6,142 nt of DNA, taken from contig PEUR01000003.1 in assembly GCA_002780675.1 (NCBI GenBank), forward strand, positions 1 through 6,142, given 5' to 3'. Below, in pieces: positions 1 to 5,447 of this stretch (position 1 is its first letter; each line of letters opens with the position of its first letter). The translations under genes and the position numbers were made by a program. Under the pieces are notes generated by a model. That model had not been told where the DNA came from, made no database searches, and worked only from the letters and a program-made list of their open reading frames with translations. Source of the DNA: Gallionellales bacterium CG03_land_8_20_14_0_80_55_15. Lineage in GTDB: Bacteria > Pseudomonadota > Gammaproteobacteria > Burkholderiales > Gallionellaceae.

Positions 1-255
1 ACGGAAAAGCCGCTTGAGGCTGGAGATATTTCTGCCGGTGGAACTGGCGCGGGCTTTCTGCACCACGAACAGATGGGCGAGGTAGCCTTGTATATCGCCA
101 TGCGTGGCTTGCAACAGAGTCGCGCCGCGCTGCACTTCCAGCCAAGCCGCAAACTTGTTCAGATCGCGCCGGTAACTTTCCAGCGTATTGCGCGACAAGC
201 CATCCTCCAGCCACAACTTGTCGCTGAATTCATCGAGCAGCTCGGCGTTGTTCAT
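1..255 (-). CDS. xerD: Site-specific tyrosine recombinase XerD, N-terminal part (cut by window edge)
   Basis: XerD pairs with XerC to resolve chromosome dimers at dif during cell division. Only the first 85 residues lie in the window, and the frame is still open at base 1. They cover the SAM-like, core-binding N-terminal domain: a helix with LWLEDGLSRNTLESYRRDL (residues about 14-32) and, near the cut, ARASSTGRNISSLKRLFR (68-85). Both match the usual XerD pattern. The catalytic R-H-R-Y residues would lie off the left edge. The ATG at 255-253 is preceded by AAGGAG at 265-260, four bases upstream, and it overlaps the ogt stop codon as ATGA, so translation is probably coupled to ogt. XerC is the main alternative, but the LWLE..L..NTL..YRRDL form favours XerD. 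Confidence 0.88.
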   Translation of the reverse strand, partial: MNNAELLDEFSDKLWLEDGLSRNTLESYRRDLNKFAAWLEVQRGATLLQATHGDIQGYLAHLFVVQKARASSTGRNISSLKRLFR

Positions 256-794
256 TTCTCTCCTTCTGCGTGGAAAAAGTCAGGATGTAGGGGAGAAGAT
301 GGGCAGTCTCCCGGAACACCCGTCCTCTTCGCTTGGCGGCTTTCATGCTTCAGCAACCAGCGTTTGATGTCCAGCGCCGCACCGCCGCCCTGTTTCATGA
401 AGCCGCCGAGACCTGACTGGCTCACCACACGATGGCAAGGGATGACGATAGGGAGCGGATTCGCGCCACAGGCCTGGCCAACGGCTTGCGCACTGGAATG
501 CAGTTCACTTGCCAGTTCGCCATAACTGCGCGTTTCGCCGCACGGAATGGCGGCAATGGCTTGCCAGACACGACGCTGGTGCAGCGTACCAACCAGGCGC
601 ATCTGAAAAGTAAATTTTCCTTCACAATCATTAACATAGCGCAACAACTGAGCGCACACCTGGCCGACAAAAGCATCGCTCTCCCGTTGTGTTGGTGTGC
701 CGGGCGGCAGAAAGTCAATGCCGCACAAAGTAACCCCCTCAGAACGGATGCCGAGTATGCCAAACGGAACAAGGAGTTTTGCCTGATAGTGCAT
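252..794 (-). CDS. ogt: Methylated-DNA--protein-cysteine S-methyltransferase (Ogt/AGT type)
   Basis: This is a suicide repair protein that moves the alkyl group from O6-alkylguanine or O4-alkylthymine in DNA onto its own cysteine. It has 180 residues. The catalytic PCHRVV lies at 119-124 with the acceptor Cys120, and the usual Asn-Pro pair precedes it at 112-113. The helix-turn-helix region begins at SYGELA (90-95), and GLGGF (128-132) follows the active site. By family alignment the Arg finger of the recognition helix falls at residue 103, but here it is Gln (codon CAA) in AQAVGQACG, and the loop before it is about two residues shorter than in E. coli Ogt or human AGT. A 28-residue polar tail follows the conserved domain. 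No clear ribosome binding site precedes the ATG at 794, and there is too little room for a promoter between the start and the rplS terminator. The gene overlaps xerD by four bases. Confidence 0.93.
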   Translation of the reverse strand: MHYQAKLLVPFGILGIRSEGVTLCGIDFLPPGTPTQRESDAFVGQVCAQLLRYVNDCEGKFTFQMRLVGTLHQRRVWQAIAAIPCGETRSYGELASELHSSAQAVGQACGANPLPIVIPCHRVVSQSGLGGFMKQGGGAALDIKRWLLKHESRQAKRTGVPGDCPSSPLHPDFFHAEGEK

Positions 795-814
795 GTCGCA
801 ATCATAGCGGAAAT

Positions 815-846
815 AAAAAAACGGGAGCCGAAGCCCCCGTTTTTTT
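815..846 (-). terminator. Rho-independent terminator after rplS
   Basis: Read on the minus strand, ACGGGGGC-TTCG-GCTCCCGT forms an eight-pair stem (bases 840-821) containing one G-U pair and closed by a stable UUCG tetraloop. A run of T follows (complement of 820-815, then ATTT). The A and T tracts on both sides can extend the stem. It begins 15 bases after the rplS stop, so it ends the rpsP-rimM-trmD-rplS transcript. On the plus strand the G-U pair becomes an A-C mismatch, so the minus orientation is favoured. Confidence 0.92.
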
Positions 847-861
847 ATACCTACAGCGAAA

Positions 862-1245
862 TTATGCTGCGGCTACATTTTTCACTTTGCGTGCTGGCAA
901 TTTTTCTTTGATACGTGCCGACTTGCCTGAACGTTCGCGCAGGTAGTACAGCTTGGCACGACGAACATCGCCGCGACGCTTCACTTCGATGGCAGCGATC
1001 ACAGGCGAGTAGGTTTGGAAAGTACGTTCCACACCTTCACCGGCAGAAATCTTGCGCACGATGAAACCTGAGTTCAAGCCGCGATTGCGCTTGGCGATGA
1101 CCACGCCTTCAAAAGCCTGGAGACGCTTGCGCTCGCCTTCGACCACGTTCACGCTGACGACCACGGTATCTCCAGCGGAAAAGTCAGGGATGTTCTTGCC
1201 CAAACGGGCGATTTCTTCTTGTTCAAGTATTTCGATCAAATTCAC
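862..1245 (-). CDS. rplS: 50S ribosomal protein L19 (bL19)
   Basis: bL19 sits at the 30S-50S interface of the ribosome. The product has 127 residues against about 115 in E. coli. The extra length is a basic and then Ala-rich tail ending KVKNVAAA. Family signatures are clear: the acidic N-terminal helix ([11 protein letters not shown]), [10 protein letters not shown] (21-30), [15 protein letters not shown] (39-53), [12 protein letters not shown] (56-67), and the basic [25 protein letters not shown] in the C-terminal half. The start codon is GTG (1245-1243), with AGGAG at 1257-1253, seven bases upstream. That ribosome binding site lies across the last codons and stop of trmD, only four bases separate the two genes, and the terminator follows. 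It is the last gene of the operon. Confidence 0.98.
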   Translation of the reverse strand: MNLIEILEQEEIARLGKNIPDFSAGDTVVVSVNVVEGERKRLQAFEGVVIAKRNRGLNSGFIVRKISAGEGVERTFQTYSPVIAAIEVKRRGDVRRAKLYYLRERSGKSARIKEKLPARKVKNVAAA

Positions 1246-1249
1246 TTTT

Positions 1250-2020
1250 TTACTCCTTGATTATCGGGTCTTGTTCCTTCTGGAACTGAGCCAGAAGACC
1301 AGACTCCTCTTTTGTCAAATCACGACGAGCCAACAAATCCGGCCTGCGCAACCACGTCCTGCCCAACGACTGGGAAAGCCGCCAACGCTGTATGTCGGCA
1401 TGATTGCCAGACAACAACACCGGGGGCACGGCTTCACCATTAAACATTTCCGGGCGGGTATAGTGCGGGCAATCCAGCAGGCCCTGCACAAACGAATCCT
1501 GCTCCGCCGATTCGGCATCTCCCAAAACACCGGGCAATTGCCGCACCAGACTGTCCATCAACACCATCGCCGCCAACTCGCCACCGGACAACACATAGTC
1601 GCCGATGGAGATTTCCTCATCCACCATTTGGCGGATCAGGCGTTCATCTATCCCTTCATAACGCCCCGTCAGCAGGATCAACCCTTGTTCCGGCCGCGCT
1701 ACTATTTCCTTGACCAGCGCATGAGTCAGCAAACGGCCTTGTGGCGACAGGTACACCACCCGGCTCTTTGCTACACCGCTTGCCGCCTGACGCTGTTTCG
1801 CAGCCTTGATCGCGGCAGCCAGTGGCTCGCCCAACATCACCATTCCGGGACCGCCGCCATAAGGGCGGTCGTCTACCGTGCGGTGATTGTCGGTGGTGAA
1901 ATCACGCGGATTCCATGTCTTGAGAACATAACGTCCCTGTTCGGCCGCACGACGCGTAATACCACATTGCGTCAGCGCATCAAACATCTGCGGGAAAAGC
2001 GTGATGATGTCGAATATCAC
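1250..2020 (-). CDS. trmD: tRNA (guanine-N1)-methyltransferase TrmD
   Basis: TrmD transfers a methyl group from S-adenosylmethionine to N1 of G37 next to the tRNA anticodon, which prevents +1 frameshifting. It is a SPOUT-fold enzyme with a trefoil knot. From the GTG start at 2020 the product has 256 residues (E. coli has 255) and begins [13 protein letters not shown]. Visible motifs are [15 protein letters not shown] (46-60), YLSPQGR (90-96), GRYEGIDER (119-127) and the knot [11 protein letters not shown] (138-148). The likely catalytic Asp175 is in QDSF, followed by [11 protein letters not shown] and [13 protein letters not shown]. The frame could open further upstream at a TTG (2035), adding five residues, but GTG 2020 gives the family's usual N-terminus and overlaps the rimM stop as GTGA, typical of coupled genes. 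Confidence 0.97.
   Translation of the reverse strand: MIFDIITLFPQMFDALTQCGITRRAAEQGRYVLKTWNPRDFTTDNHRTVDDRPYGGGPGMVMLGEPLAAAIKAAKQRQAASGVAKSRVVYLSPQGRLLTHALVKEIVARPEQGLILLTGRYEGIDERLIRQMVDEEISIGDYVLSGGELAAMVLMDSLVRQLPGVLGDAESAEQDSFVQGLLDCPHYTRPEMFNGEAVPPVLLSGNHADIQRWRLSQSLGRTWLRRPDLLARRDLTKEESGLLAQFQKEQDPIIKE
1253..1257 (-). promoter_or_regulatory. Ribosome binding site of rplS inside the end of trmD
   Basis: AGGAG on the minus strand lies seven bases before the rplS GTG and is read as the last Lys-Glu codons plus the first base of the stop of trmD (AAG GAG TAA). It decides the GTG start of rplS, and it means ribosomes finishing trmD pass over the rplS initiation site. Confidence 0.85.
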
Positions 2021-2511
2021 AAATCCGCCGACCAATCCACATGCATTACCTTGGCGACAAAATCAACCTTGCCAACAACATTCTTCAGGAACGGAATCAG
2101 AATATCAGCGCCCTGGCCTCTCACGATCAAAACGTCATTCGCGCCAGTTTCCAACAATTCGGCCACCGCACCCAAGGTCTCGCCTGCCTCATTGATCACG
2201 GTCATACCGATCAAATCCGCCCAGTAATATTCGCCTTCCTGCTGTACTGGCAAACTGCTGCGCGGCACGGCAATCAAAAAACCTTTCAGCTTCTCGGCGG
2301 CGTTACGGTCGGGACAATCCGGCAACTGTGCGGCCAGCGTCCTGTCATGCGCTTCACACTGGACAACCTCCACTTCACGCCACGGGCCGTTTTCATGCCC
2401 GATGTACCAAGTTTTGTAATCCAGCAGGCTATCAACATATTCGCTAAATGGCTGAACTTTCACCCAGCCGCGTATACCGAAAGCTGATGCCACGCGACCC
2501 ATGATAACCAT
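2017..2511 (-). CDS. rimM: 16S rRNA processing / ribosome maturation factor RimM
   Basis: RimM helps assemble the head of the 30S subunit, binds uS19, and is needed for efficient 16S rRNA maturation. From the ATG at 2511 there are 164 residues. The N-terminal RimM domain starts with [19 protein letters not shown] (5-23). A C-terminal PRC-barrel begins near [10 protein letters not shown] (94-103), followed by TGANDVLIV (122-130) and LIPFLKNVV (138-146). I chose ATG 2511 because conserved similarity begins there. The frame stays open to a TTG at 2571, and GTG codons at 2553 and 2547 or the ATG at 2502 are possible starts, since no candidate has a convincing ribosome binding site. The gene starts 13 bases after the rpsP stop and overlaps trmD by four bases. 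Confidence 0.95.
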   Translation of the reverse strand: MVIMGRVASAFGIRGWVKVQPFSEYVDSLLDYKTWYIGHENGPWREVEVVQCEAHDRTLAAQLPDCPDRNAAEKLKGFLIAVPRSSLPVQQEGEYYWADLIGMTVINEAGETLGAVAELLETGANDVLIVRGQGADILIPFLKNVVGKVDFVAKVMHVDWSADL

Positions 2512-2524
2512 GGGTTCGGAATCG

Positions 2525-2782
2525 CTAGACGGCAGCAGCTTGTGCACCAGCACGCTTAACCAGCTTGGCAACGGCTTCGCTCAATTGCGCGCCACGGCTT
2601 TGCCAAAATGCCACACGTTCGAGATCCAGACGCAACGATTCCTGCTTTTCGTTAGCGACAGGGTTGTAGAAACCAACGCGTTCGATAAAACGACCGTCGC
2701 GACGATTGCGCGAATCAGCGACAACGACGTTGTTGAATGGACGATTTTTGGAACCGCCACGGGAAAGACGAATGATAACCAT
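2525..2782 (-). CDS. rpsP: 30S ribosomal protein S16 (bS16)
   Basis: bS16 is a small-subunit protein needed for 30S assembly. The product is 85 residues, the normal size, and starts [21 protein letters not shown], with the conserved [19 protein letters not shown] (24-42) and a C-terminal helix with [15 protein letters not shown]. The frame extends 14 residues further upstream, but the family N-terminus is at the ATG 2782-2780, which has AGG (2791-2789) six bases upstream. It is the first gene of the rpsP-rimM-trmD-rplS operon, the same order as in E. coli. Unlike E. coli, ffh is not directly upstream: a ypjD-like gene and a 405-bp gap lie between. Confidence 0.98.
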   Translation of the reverse strand: MVIIRLSRGGSKNRPFNNVVVADSRNRRDGRFIERVGFYNPVANEKQESLRLDLERVAFWQSRGAQLSEAVAKLVKRAGAQAAAV

Positions 2783-2841
2783 AAGAAACCTATCTAAATT
2801 ATTAGCCTGTAAAGGCCGATGCACAGAGTGCGGGGTAATGC

Positions 2842-3009
2842 CTAGGAGTCTGTCGGACTTAAAGGAAATCTACTGCAAATTCGCCTGGACGGCGCATATT
2901 TCACCGCTTTCTTGGTCAATAGAACAACTATTGACCTGCGAAACCAGCAAAATCTGCCCTCGCCCAGCCAAATTTTCGCTACGATTCTTCAAATCCGACA
3001 GACTCCTAG
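2842..3009 (-). repeat. MITE-like palindromic element with CTAG ends, in the rpsP leader
   Basis: The left end CTAGGAGTCTGTCGGACTT (2842-2860) and the reverse complement of the right end (2991-3009, CTAGGAGTCTGTCGGATTT) agree at 18 of 19 bases. If the self-complementary CTAG at each end is the target duplication, the element is 160 bp (2846-3005) with 15-bp inverted ends. Its exact centre is a perfect hairpin, GGTCAATAG-AACAA-CTATTGACC (2914-2936). The arms between match at about 70% by hand alignment, so the whole element is one long imperfect palindrome. It has no coding capacity. This architecture is typical of non-autonomous miniature transposable elements. I cannot name the parent insertion sequence. 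The strand given is that of the surrounding operon; the element itself has little polarity. Confidence 0.8.
2914..2936. repeat. Perfect 9-bp hairpin at the centre of the palindromic element
   Basis: GGTCAATAG (2914-2922) and CTATTGACC (2928-2936) pair perfectly around the five-base loop AACAA. The midpoint, 2925, is within one base of the midpoint of the CTAG-bounded element. There is no T-run on either side, so it does not look like an intrinsic terminator. Confidence 0.85.
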
Positions 3010-3063
3010 TCTGATAACAACTGCTATTCCCGCAACACCAAGGAGTTACAACACTTTATTTCG

Positions 3064-3104
3064 CTGGGCTTGCACCCGTTTCGCGAACACACAAGCACGC
3101 CCAG
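3064..3104 (-). other. Hairpin in the predicted rpsP leader RNA
   Basis: On the minus strand CTGGGCGTGC (3104-3095) can pair with GCAAGCCCAG (3073-3064): nine of ten pairs, with one G-A mismatch. The 21-base loop contains the palindrome TTCGCGAA (3079-3086). No T-run follows, so this is not a standard terminator for the upstream ypjD-like gene. It lies about 20 bases inside the predicted transcript from the 3124-3153 promoter and could be a leader structure. No riboswitch or known ribosomal-protein leader family was recognised. Confidence 0.45.
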
Positions 3105-3123
3105 ATGTCACAAAAGGGCGCGC

Positions 3124-3153
3124 ATTCTACGACAGATGCCCCATTGATAGCAA
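3124..3153 (-). promoter_or_regulatory. Predicted sigma-70 promoter of the rpsP operon
   Basis: On the minus strand a -35 TTGCTA (3153-3148) and a -10 TAGAAT (3129-3124) are separated by 18 bases. A GC-rich stretch GCGCGCCC follows the -10, a discriminator type common at growth-regulated ribosomal promoters. The predicted start near 3117 would give a leader of roughly 335 bases before rpsP, about half of it the palindromic element. This is inference from consensus only. Confidence 0.55.
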
Positions 3154-3184
3154 GCGCCTTGATATTGACCATTGATATTGCAAG
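3141..3184 (-). repeat. Short imperfect direct repeats over the rpsP promoter
   Basis: CCATTGATAGCAAG (3141-3154) and CCATTGATATTGCAAG (3169-3184) are the same word with a two-base insertion, 28 bases apart. A partial third copy, TTGATATTG, lies at 3159-3167. The copy nearer the gene contains the predicted -35 box. They could be a binding site array or a chance local duplication. Confidence 0.4.
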
Positions 3185-3187
3185 AGA

Positions 3188-4000
3188 TTAACGATGCAGC
3201 AAGAGTTCCAGAACAAACTTGCTGCCGAGGTAAGCCATTAGCAAGAACAGGAATCCCGCAACTGTCCAGCGCACGGCGATACGTCCGCGCCAACCATAAA
3301 ACCTATGCCCCCACAACAACACGGCGAACACGCCCCACGAGATAAAACCGAACAGCACTTTATGATTGAACTGCCAGGCCTTGCCGAAAATTTCCTCAGA
3401 AAAAAATACCCCCGAAATAAGCGTCAAGGTCAGCAATACAAACCCGATTCCTATCATGCGGAACAGCAGAGTTTCCATCGTCAACAACGGCGGCAATCCC
3501 CGCAGCACACGCGGCAGAGTTGCATTGCGCAAACGTTTTTCGACTTGCGAAATCAATACAGCGTGCAACACGGCGATGGTAAACAGACTGTAGGCCAACA
3601 TGGCCACACCGATGTGCAGCTTGAAAGCCAGCAAATCGGTATGCGCTAACTGATGTTCGGCGGGAAACACGCCCGGCAACAACAACGTGACCGCCGCCAG
3701 CGGCAACACCAATGCCTGCAATCCACCGATCGGATAGAAGAAACGCACCACCCAATAAATCACCAAAGTTAACCAGACGATCAACGACAAGGCGGTGAAC
3801 ACACCCATATCGAACCCGCCTCCGGCCAAAATGCCGTCCGCAAGCAAATAGCCATGCAAAACAATCGGTATCAAAACCAGATGACCTACTTTTCCACGCG
3901 ACAAATTATCGCCTTCGCCGCGCCCATGCGCGCGCCAGAAGTAAACGGACAAGAGCGCGTAAGCGACAAATGCAATAAATGAGAGGAGAAGATTAGGCAT
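3188..4000 (-). CDS. ypjD: CcsA/YpjD-family inner-membrane protein (cytochrome c assembly-like)
   Basis: This 270-residue, very hydrophobic protein has about eight predicted membrane spans (roughly 4-22, 38-58, 64-86, 92-111, 125-150, 178-200, 210-232, 243-266). It resembles the CcsA/CcmC-type cytochrome c assembly family that includes E. coli YpjD. The family's histidines appear as KLHIGVAMLAY (His129) and in FNHK (His213), with a tryptophan-containing stretch SWGVFAVLLWG after it. True CcsA handles haem for system II cytochrome c maturation, but that complex needs CcsB, which is not here, and YpjD members have no settled role. In E. coli ypjD also sits beside ffh, which supports the assignment. 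The ATG at 4000 has no strong ribosome binding site. A promoter candidate lies 30-35 bases upstream. Confidence 0.85.
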   Translation of the reverse strand: MPNLLLSFIAFVAYALLSVYFWRAHGRGEGDNLSRGKVGHLVLIPIVLHGYLLADGILAGGGFDMGVFTALSLIVWLTLVIYWVVRFFYPIGGLQALVLPLAAVTLLLPGVFPAEHQLAHTDLLAFKLHIGVAMLAYSLFTIAVLHAVLISQVEKRLRNATLPRVLRGLPPLLTMETLLFRMIGIGFVLLTLTLISGVFFSEEIFGKAWQFNHKVLFGFISWGVFAVLLWGHRFYGWRGRIAVRWTVAGFLFLLMAYLGSKFVLELLLHR

Positions 4001-4029
4001 TTTCTGTCAGGATGTTTTAGACTTCGCGG

Positions 4030-4035
4030 ATTCTA
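4030..4035 (-). promoter_or_regulatory. Candidate -10 box for the ypjD-like gene
   Basis: TAGAAT on the minus strand, followed by CCGCG, would start transcription near 4023, giving a leader of about 22 bases before the ATG at 4000. No good -35 lies 16-18 bases upstream, so the call rests on the -10 alone. I could not find a convincing rightward promoter for ffh in the same 68-bp divergent gap (4001-4068). Confidence 0.35.
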
Positions 4036-4068
4036 CATCATTTGCTTCGTTTACCCATAAGGACGGAT

Positions 4069-5421
4069 ATGCTCGACAATTTGACGCAACGCCTTTCCGG
4101 TGTGATTAAAAACCTGCGCGGTCAGGCACGACTCACCGAAAGCAACATCCAGGATGCCTTGCGCGAAGTACGCATGGCGCTGCTTGAGGCCGATGTCGCA
4201 CTGCCGGTTGTCAAGGAATTTGCCACCCAGGTGAAACAGGCCGCAATGGGTCAGGAAGTGATCGGCAACCTGAACCCCGGCCAGGCGTTCATCGGCGTGG
4301 TGCATCGCGAACTCACCCGCCTGATGGGCGAACACAACGATGCGCTCAATCTCGCCGCCACCCCGCCCGCCGTCATTTTAATGGCGGGTCTGCAAGGTGC
4401 GGGTAAAACCACCACCTGCGGCAAACTCGCCAAACTGTTGCACGACCAGCACAAGAAAAAAGTGCTGCTGGTCAGTTGCGACGTTTACCGTCCGGCGGCG
4501 ATTGAGCAGTTGCGCACCTTGGCCAAACAACTCGAAATTGATTTTTTCGCTTCCGACATTAGCCAAAAACCACAGGACATCGCGCTGGCCGCTTTAGACT
4601 TTGCACGCCGCCATTATCACGATGTGCTGATCGTGGATACCGCCGGACGACTGGCGATAGATGCCGCGATGATGGCGGAAATCCAGCAACTGCACGCCGG
4701 ACTCAAGCCTGTCGAAACCCTGTTCGTGGTGGATGCCATGACCGGGCAGGATGCGGTGAACACCGCCAAGGCGTTCGGCGAGGCACTGCCGCTGACCGGT
4801 ATCGTGTTGACCAAGCTGGACGGTGACGCGCGCGGGGGTGCTGCGCTGTCGGTACGCCAGATCACCGGAAAACCGATCAAGTTTATCGGCGTGAGCGAAA
4901 AAGCCAACGGGCTGGAAGCCTTCCACCCGGAGCGCATGGCTTCGCGCATTCTCGGCATGGGCGATGTTTTATCTTTGCTGGAAGAGGCGCAGCGCGGCGT
5001 AGATGTTCAGGAAGCCGAGAAACTGGCCAAAAAAGTGCAGTCCGGAAAGGGTTTCGACCTCAACGACTTCAAGATGCAGATGGTGCAGATGCGCAAAATG
5101 GGCGGCGTATCCGCGCTGATGGACAAACTGCCCGCGCAACTCAGCCAGGCCGCCGCCGACTCTAAAGTGGACGACAAGGCTATAAACCGCCTGGAAGGCA
5201 TCATCAATTCCATGACCCCGCTGGAACGCAGCAAGCCCGAACTCATCAAGGCATCACGCAAACGCCGTATCGCCATGGGCGCGGGCGTACAGGTGATGCA
5301 TGTAAACCAGTTACTCAATCAGTTCGAGCAGACGCAGAAAATGATGAAAATGTTCTCCAAAGGCGGCGGCATGGCCAAGATGATGCGCAGCATGGCCGGC
5401 AAAATCCCCGGTATGCGATAA
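4069..5421 (+). CDS. ffh: Signal recognition particle protein Ffh (SRP54 GTPase)
   Basis: Ffh binds 4.5S RNA and the signal peptide of a nascent chain, and delivers the ribosome to the receptor FtsY at the membrane. The product has 450 residues, a normal length. The N domain spans about 1-95 (MLDNLTQRLSGVIKNLRG, then ALLEADVAL). The G domain has P-loop GLQGAGKTT (107-115), DTAGR (190-194), TKLDGDARGG (248-257) and GVSEK (274-278). The methionine-rich M domain starts near 326 with the RNA-binding region SRKRRIAMGAG (396-406) and ends KMMRSMAGKIPGMR. The ATG at 4069 has AAGGA at 4059-4063, five bases upstream. A TTG at 4042 would add nine unconserved residues and is rejected. The 4.5S RNA gene is not in this window. 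Confidence 0.98.
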   Translation: MLDNLTQRLSGVIKNLRGQARLTESNIQDALREVRMALLEADVALPVVKEFATQVKQAAMGQEVIGNLNPGQAFIGVVHRELTRLMGEHNDALNLAATPPAVILMAGLQGAGKTTTCGKLAKLLHDQHKKKVLLVSCDVYRPAAIEQLRTLAKQLEIDFFASDISQKPQDIALAALDFARRHYHDVLIVDTAGRLAIDAAMMAEIQQLHAGLKPVETLFVVDAMTGQDAVNTAKAFGEALPLTGIVLTKLDGDARGGAALSVRQITGKPIKFIGVSEKANGLEAFHPERMASRILGMGDVLSLLEEAQRGVDVQEAEKLAKKVQSGKGFDLNDFKMQMVQMRKMGGVSALMDKLPAQLSQAAADSKVDDKAINRLEGIINSMTPLERSKPELIKASRKRRIAMGAGVQVMHVNQLLNQFEQTQKMMKMFSKGGGMAKMMRSMAGKIPGMR

Positions 5422-5423
5422 AA

Positions 5424-5437
5424 CTTACGACTTACGA
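5424..5437 (+). repeat. Two-copy tandem heptamer between ffh and cbbY
   Basis: CTTACGA occurs twice head to tail (5424-5430 and 5431-5437) in the 26-base gap after ffh, followed by CTGGA just before the cbbY start. It has no hairpin and is not a terminator. Its function is unknown. Confidence 0.6.
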
Positions 5438-5447
5438 CTGGAACATC

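Noticed and set aside
847..900. A TATAAA box just upstream of the rplS terminator as an ogt promoter
   Set aside because: No acceptable -35 lies 16-18 bases upstream, and the box merges with the A/T tract of the terminator, so it is better explained as part of that.
1052..2227. A 391-codon open frame on the plus strand across rplS, trmD and rimM
   Set aside because: It is antisense to three clearly recognised genes and its translation is low-complexity, His/Gln/Arg-rich, with no recognisable domain. It is a shadow of the coding strand.
2512..2571. Upstream TTG start for rimM overlapping rpsP
   Set aside because: It would add 20 residues not seen in the family. It is kept only as a possibility because ATG 2511 also lacks a clear ribosome binding site.
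2842..3009. The palindromic element as a bidirectional intrinsic terminator or a degenerate transposase gene
   Set aside because: There is no T-run after the central hairpin or the outer ends, and no coding capacity or transposase motif is present.
2706..3175. Small plus-strand open frames across the gap and the palindromic element
   Set aside because: They run through the inverted repeats and the rpsP 5' region, have no ribosome binding site and no recognisable family.
3010..3187. A possible tRNA or small RNA gene between the ypjD-like gene and rpsP
   Set aside because: No cloverleaf, T-loop GGTTCGA-type sequence or CCA end could be built on either strand.
4042..4068. Upstream TTG start for ffh adding nine residues
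   Set aside because: The extra residues are not conserved, while the ATG at 4069 has a good ribosome binding site and gives the standard MLDNLTQRLSG start.
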